Assembly (NCBI GenBank): GCA_014155875.1
Contig: JACEFZ010011398.1
Span: 26,001 to 90,000 of the forward strand
Length of the DNA stretch: 64,000 nt
Direction: 5' to 3'
From: Cepaea nemoralis
Lineage: Eukaryota; Mollusca; Gastropoda; Stylommatophora; Helicidae
This document shows positions 54,078 to 56,920 of the stretch, one piece after another. Within the stretch, counting starts at the first letter, position 1. Each line of letters begins with the position of its first letter. The notes beneath the pieces are model-generated. The model made no database searches and had not been told where the DNA came from. It saw nothing but the letters and a program-made list of their open reading frames with translations. The position numbers were made by a program, and so were the translations under genes.

Positions 54078-56881
54078 GGTGCTGTCTCCACAATGAAGGT
54101 TGGCTGCAATAGATCTCCAACACTGTCTGTCTCTTGCCTTGACTGTACATTCTGTCAGGCTGATGTTCGTCCATCTCTTGATGTTATCTTCCCATTTGTA
54201 TCGTTGTCTACCTCTTGCTCGCTTGCCCTCAACCTTGTCCTCCAGTATGGTTTTTATAAGAGTATCATGTCTTTTAATGTGGCCGAAATATTTCACTTGC
54301 CTCCTCTTTATTTCTTTCATCAACTCTCTCTTCATTCCCAGTTTTCTAGAACCTCTGATTTGATTGTTTTTGTTTCCATGAAATACGACCTATTCATCTG
54401 TATATCCACATCTCCAGGGCTTCTAAGCGACTTTCTAATTGCTTGTTCAATGTCCTGGCTTCCGCGCCATACATTAGCGTTGAATATATGTAGCATTTGA
54501 CAATTCTCATTTTTAATGTTATTAATTTCTGTAGATGTTAATACTGATTTCGTGCTGTTGAAAGCATTTTAGCCATTCCTATTCTCTTTTTGATTTCTAT
54601 ATCCCTTCTACCATCGTCTGATATTATATGTCCAAGATAGGAGAAACTTGTTACTTGTTCTAGTATCTGCCCATTTACTGTGATGTTCATTGATGACCTT
54701 TCCTTTTCACTGCTAATTATCATAGTTTTTGTTTTTTTGGATGTTAATATCTAAGCCACATTCTGCACTGCGTCTGTTCACTTGTTCCACTAGGTTTTGT
54801 AACTCTTGCTCACTTTCTGCTAGTAACATGGTATCATCAGCATATCTAAGATTGTTTATGATTCTTCCATTGATGTTAAGTCCAGGCATTTCAAATGTTT
54901 TGGGCATGTTATGAGACAAAATGACTTGGAGAACTTGGTGACAACTAGCAAGATCAAAGGGAAGAGACCAAGGAGAAGACCGAGAAGTAAATACCTGGAT
55001 GGCTTGGCCACATGGCATGGTTGAGACAGGAACACAGAGCTGATCCACGACTCTGGTGAGTGAGAGGGCAGAACATGACCGCCCATGCTTATCAGCATGG
55101 CACATGATGGATGGATGGATTTCAACTTTAAAAATTCTTTCTGTGTATAGGTTGAAGAGTCTTGGGGACAGTACACATCCCTGCTGTACTCCTCTTTTTA
55201 TTCTATAGGCGACAAATAGTTATTACCGCATCTAATAGACGCCACTTGTTCCCAATACAAGTTACTAATAAGTCTGATGTCCTTTCCGTCTACTCCTATA
55301 TCTTGAAGGCACGTAATTAGTCGTTCATGTTGTACTCTATCAAAAGCTTTCTTGTAGTCTATAAAACAAACATAGATACTTTTTTGAACTTCTATATATT
55401 TTTCAATTAACATTCTTAAACAGATAATTACTTCTTTGGTGTTGCTGTTTTTGCGGAACCCAAATTGTTCTTCAGCTACTTCCTCATCTATTTTATGTTG
55501 AATTCTTTCTTGTATGACCTTGAGTCGTATCTTAGTTATGTGGCTCATTAAGCTAATAGTTCTGTAATCCTCATACTCAACAGCTCTTGGCTTCTTCGGT
55601 AGTCTGATGAAAATGGATGTTTTCAAGTTCTTGGGGATGTACCCAGTATTATATATATATCATTACATAATTCTGTGATAGTGTCAATGCCAAAGCTGGA
55701 TAAGGATTTTATCATCTCTGTTGTTGTCTTGTCAGGACCTGCAGCCTTTCATTCTTTCATCTTTTTAATAGCCTTTTCTACTTCAGCCTTTAATATCCCC
55801 ATACACCAAATCAAACCACATTTATCAATCCCAGTGTACCAAGCAACTCAAATAGGTAGAACAGAGAGACAATAAGCAAATTGAGTAGCCAAATATACGA
55901 CTGTGGCTGGAACAGAAAGTTAACAGTTTTAAGGAATCCTTGTGCAGTCGACAGACTATAAAATGCCCTCCTTGGCAATTTCTCAATACCAAATAAACTA
56001 TGGTCATAAAGTGAAGAAACGAAACATGTTTAGCATACTATATTCGATGAACAATACATGATTACTTAAATATAGTGAAGCATGAGCAAGTAGGCAATTC
56101 CAACCAGTTTTGTGCAAACAGAAAGAGTTTGTTTCATATTTGAAATTCCCGTGGGGATAACATGCTCCACATTCAAACAATACTGTTTGTAAGTATTTCA
56201 GCTCAAGTATTATTCATGTATTCAATTCATATGATATATACCTCTGCAGTATGAGCCTGACGAGATGCAAAAAAATATGCCAGACAATATATTGTGCAAC
56301 ATATTGTTTGTGTCTTCTGTTTTTAAAATTATAATTTGATGAAAAACAACATTATTTTACAACTATCAAAATACATACATTAGATAATTGTAGTCAACCA
56401 AGATTATACAATACAAGCACAGCTGCATTCACTGATTCATGAAACTACCCTGGGAATCAGTCAGGCAATATGTCTATTTCTCAATGGAGTGACTATTCGC
56501 AATGGAATTGCGAATAGAAAAAAATTATATTCGCAATCGAAGTAGGTCACGTGATTATTCCTATGCGTGTGTTCACATTACAATATTTTGTTGACCTGTT
56601 AATGTGTTCTCAGTAGCATAGTGGTTAGTGTTTCCGCCTGGTACACGGGAGCTAGAGGTTCAATTCTCAAACATTGAGGTGACATTTTTTTTTCCATTTT
56701 CAGGAATTAGGTGACACCAATGCTTGTCTGATGATTTCGCTTTAGGCATATGTTTTCTACGGATTTTGTGTATTAGGTGTTGTTTATCTTGCTCCGCAAG
56801 AACCTGCACATTTGTCTTTCTGTTCTTATCTGTCCTCTACTTTTGTTGTCTTGGGAAAGGAGCTTAGCCACCCGAACACGA

Positions 56882-56920
<39 letters not shown>

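Noticed and set aside
52735..54112. Long 21-residue repeat frames on both strands
   Set aside because: The unit is 63 bp, so both strands stay open. Both-strand openness and intronic position argue against coding.
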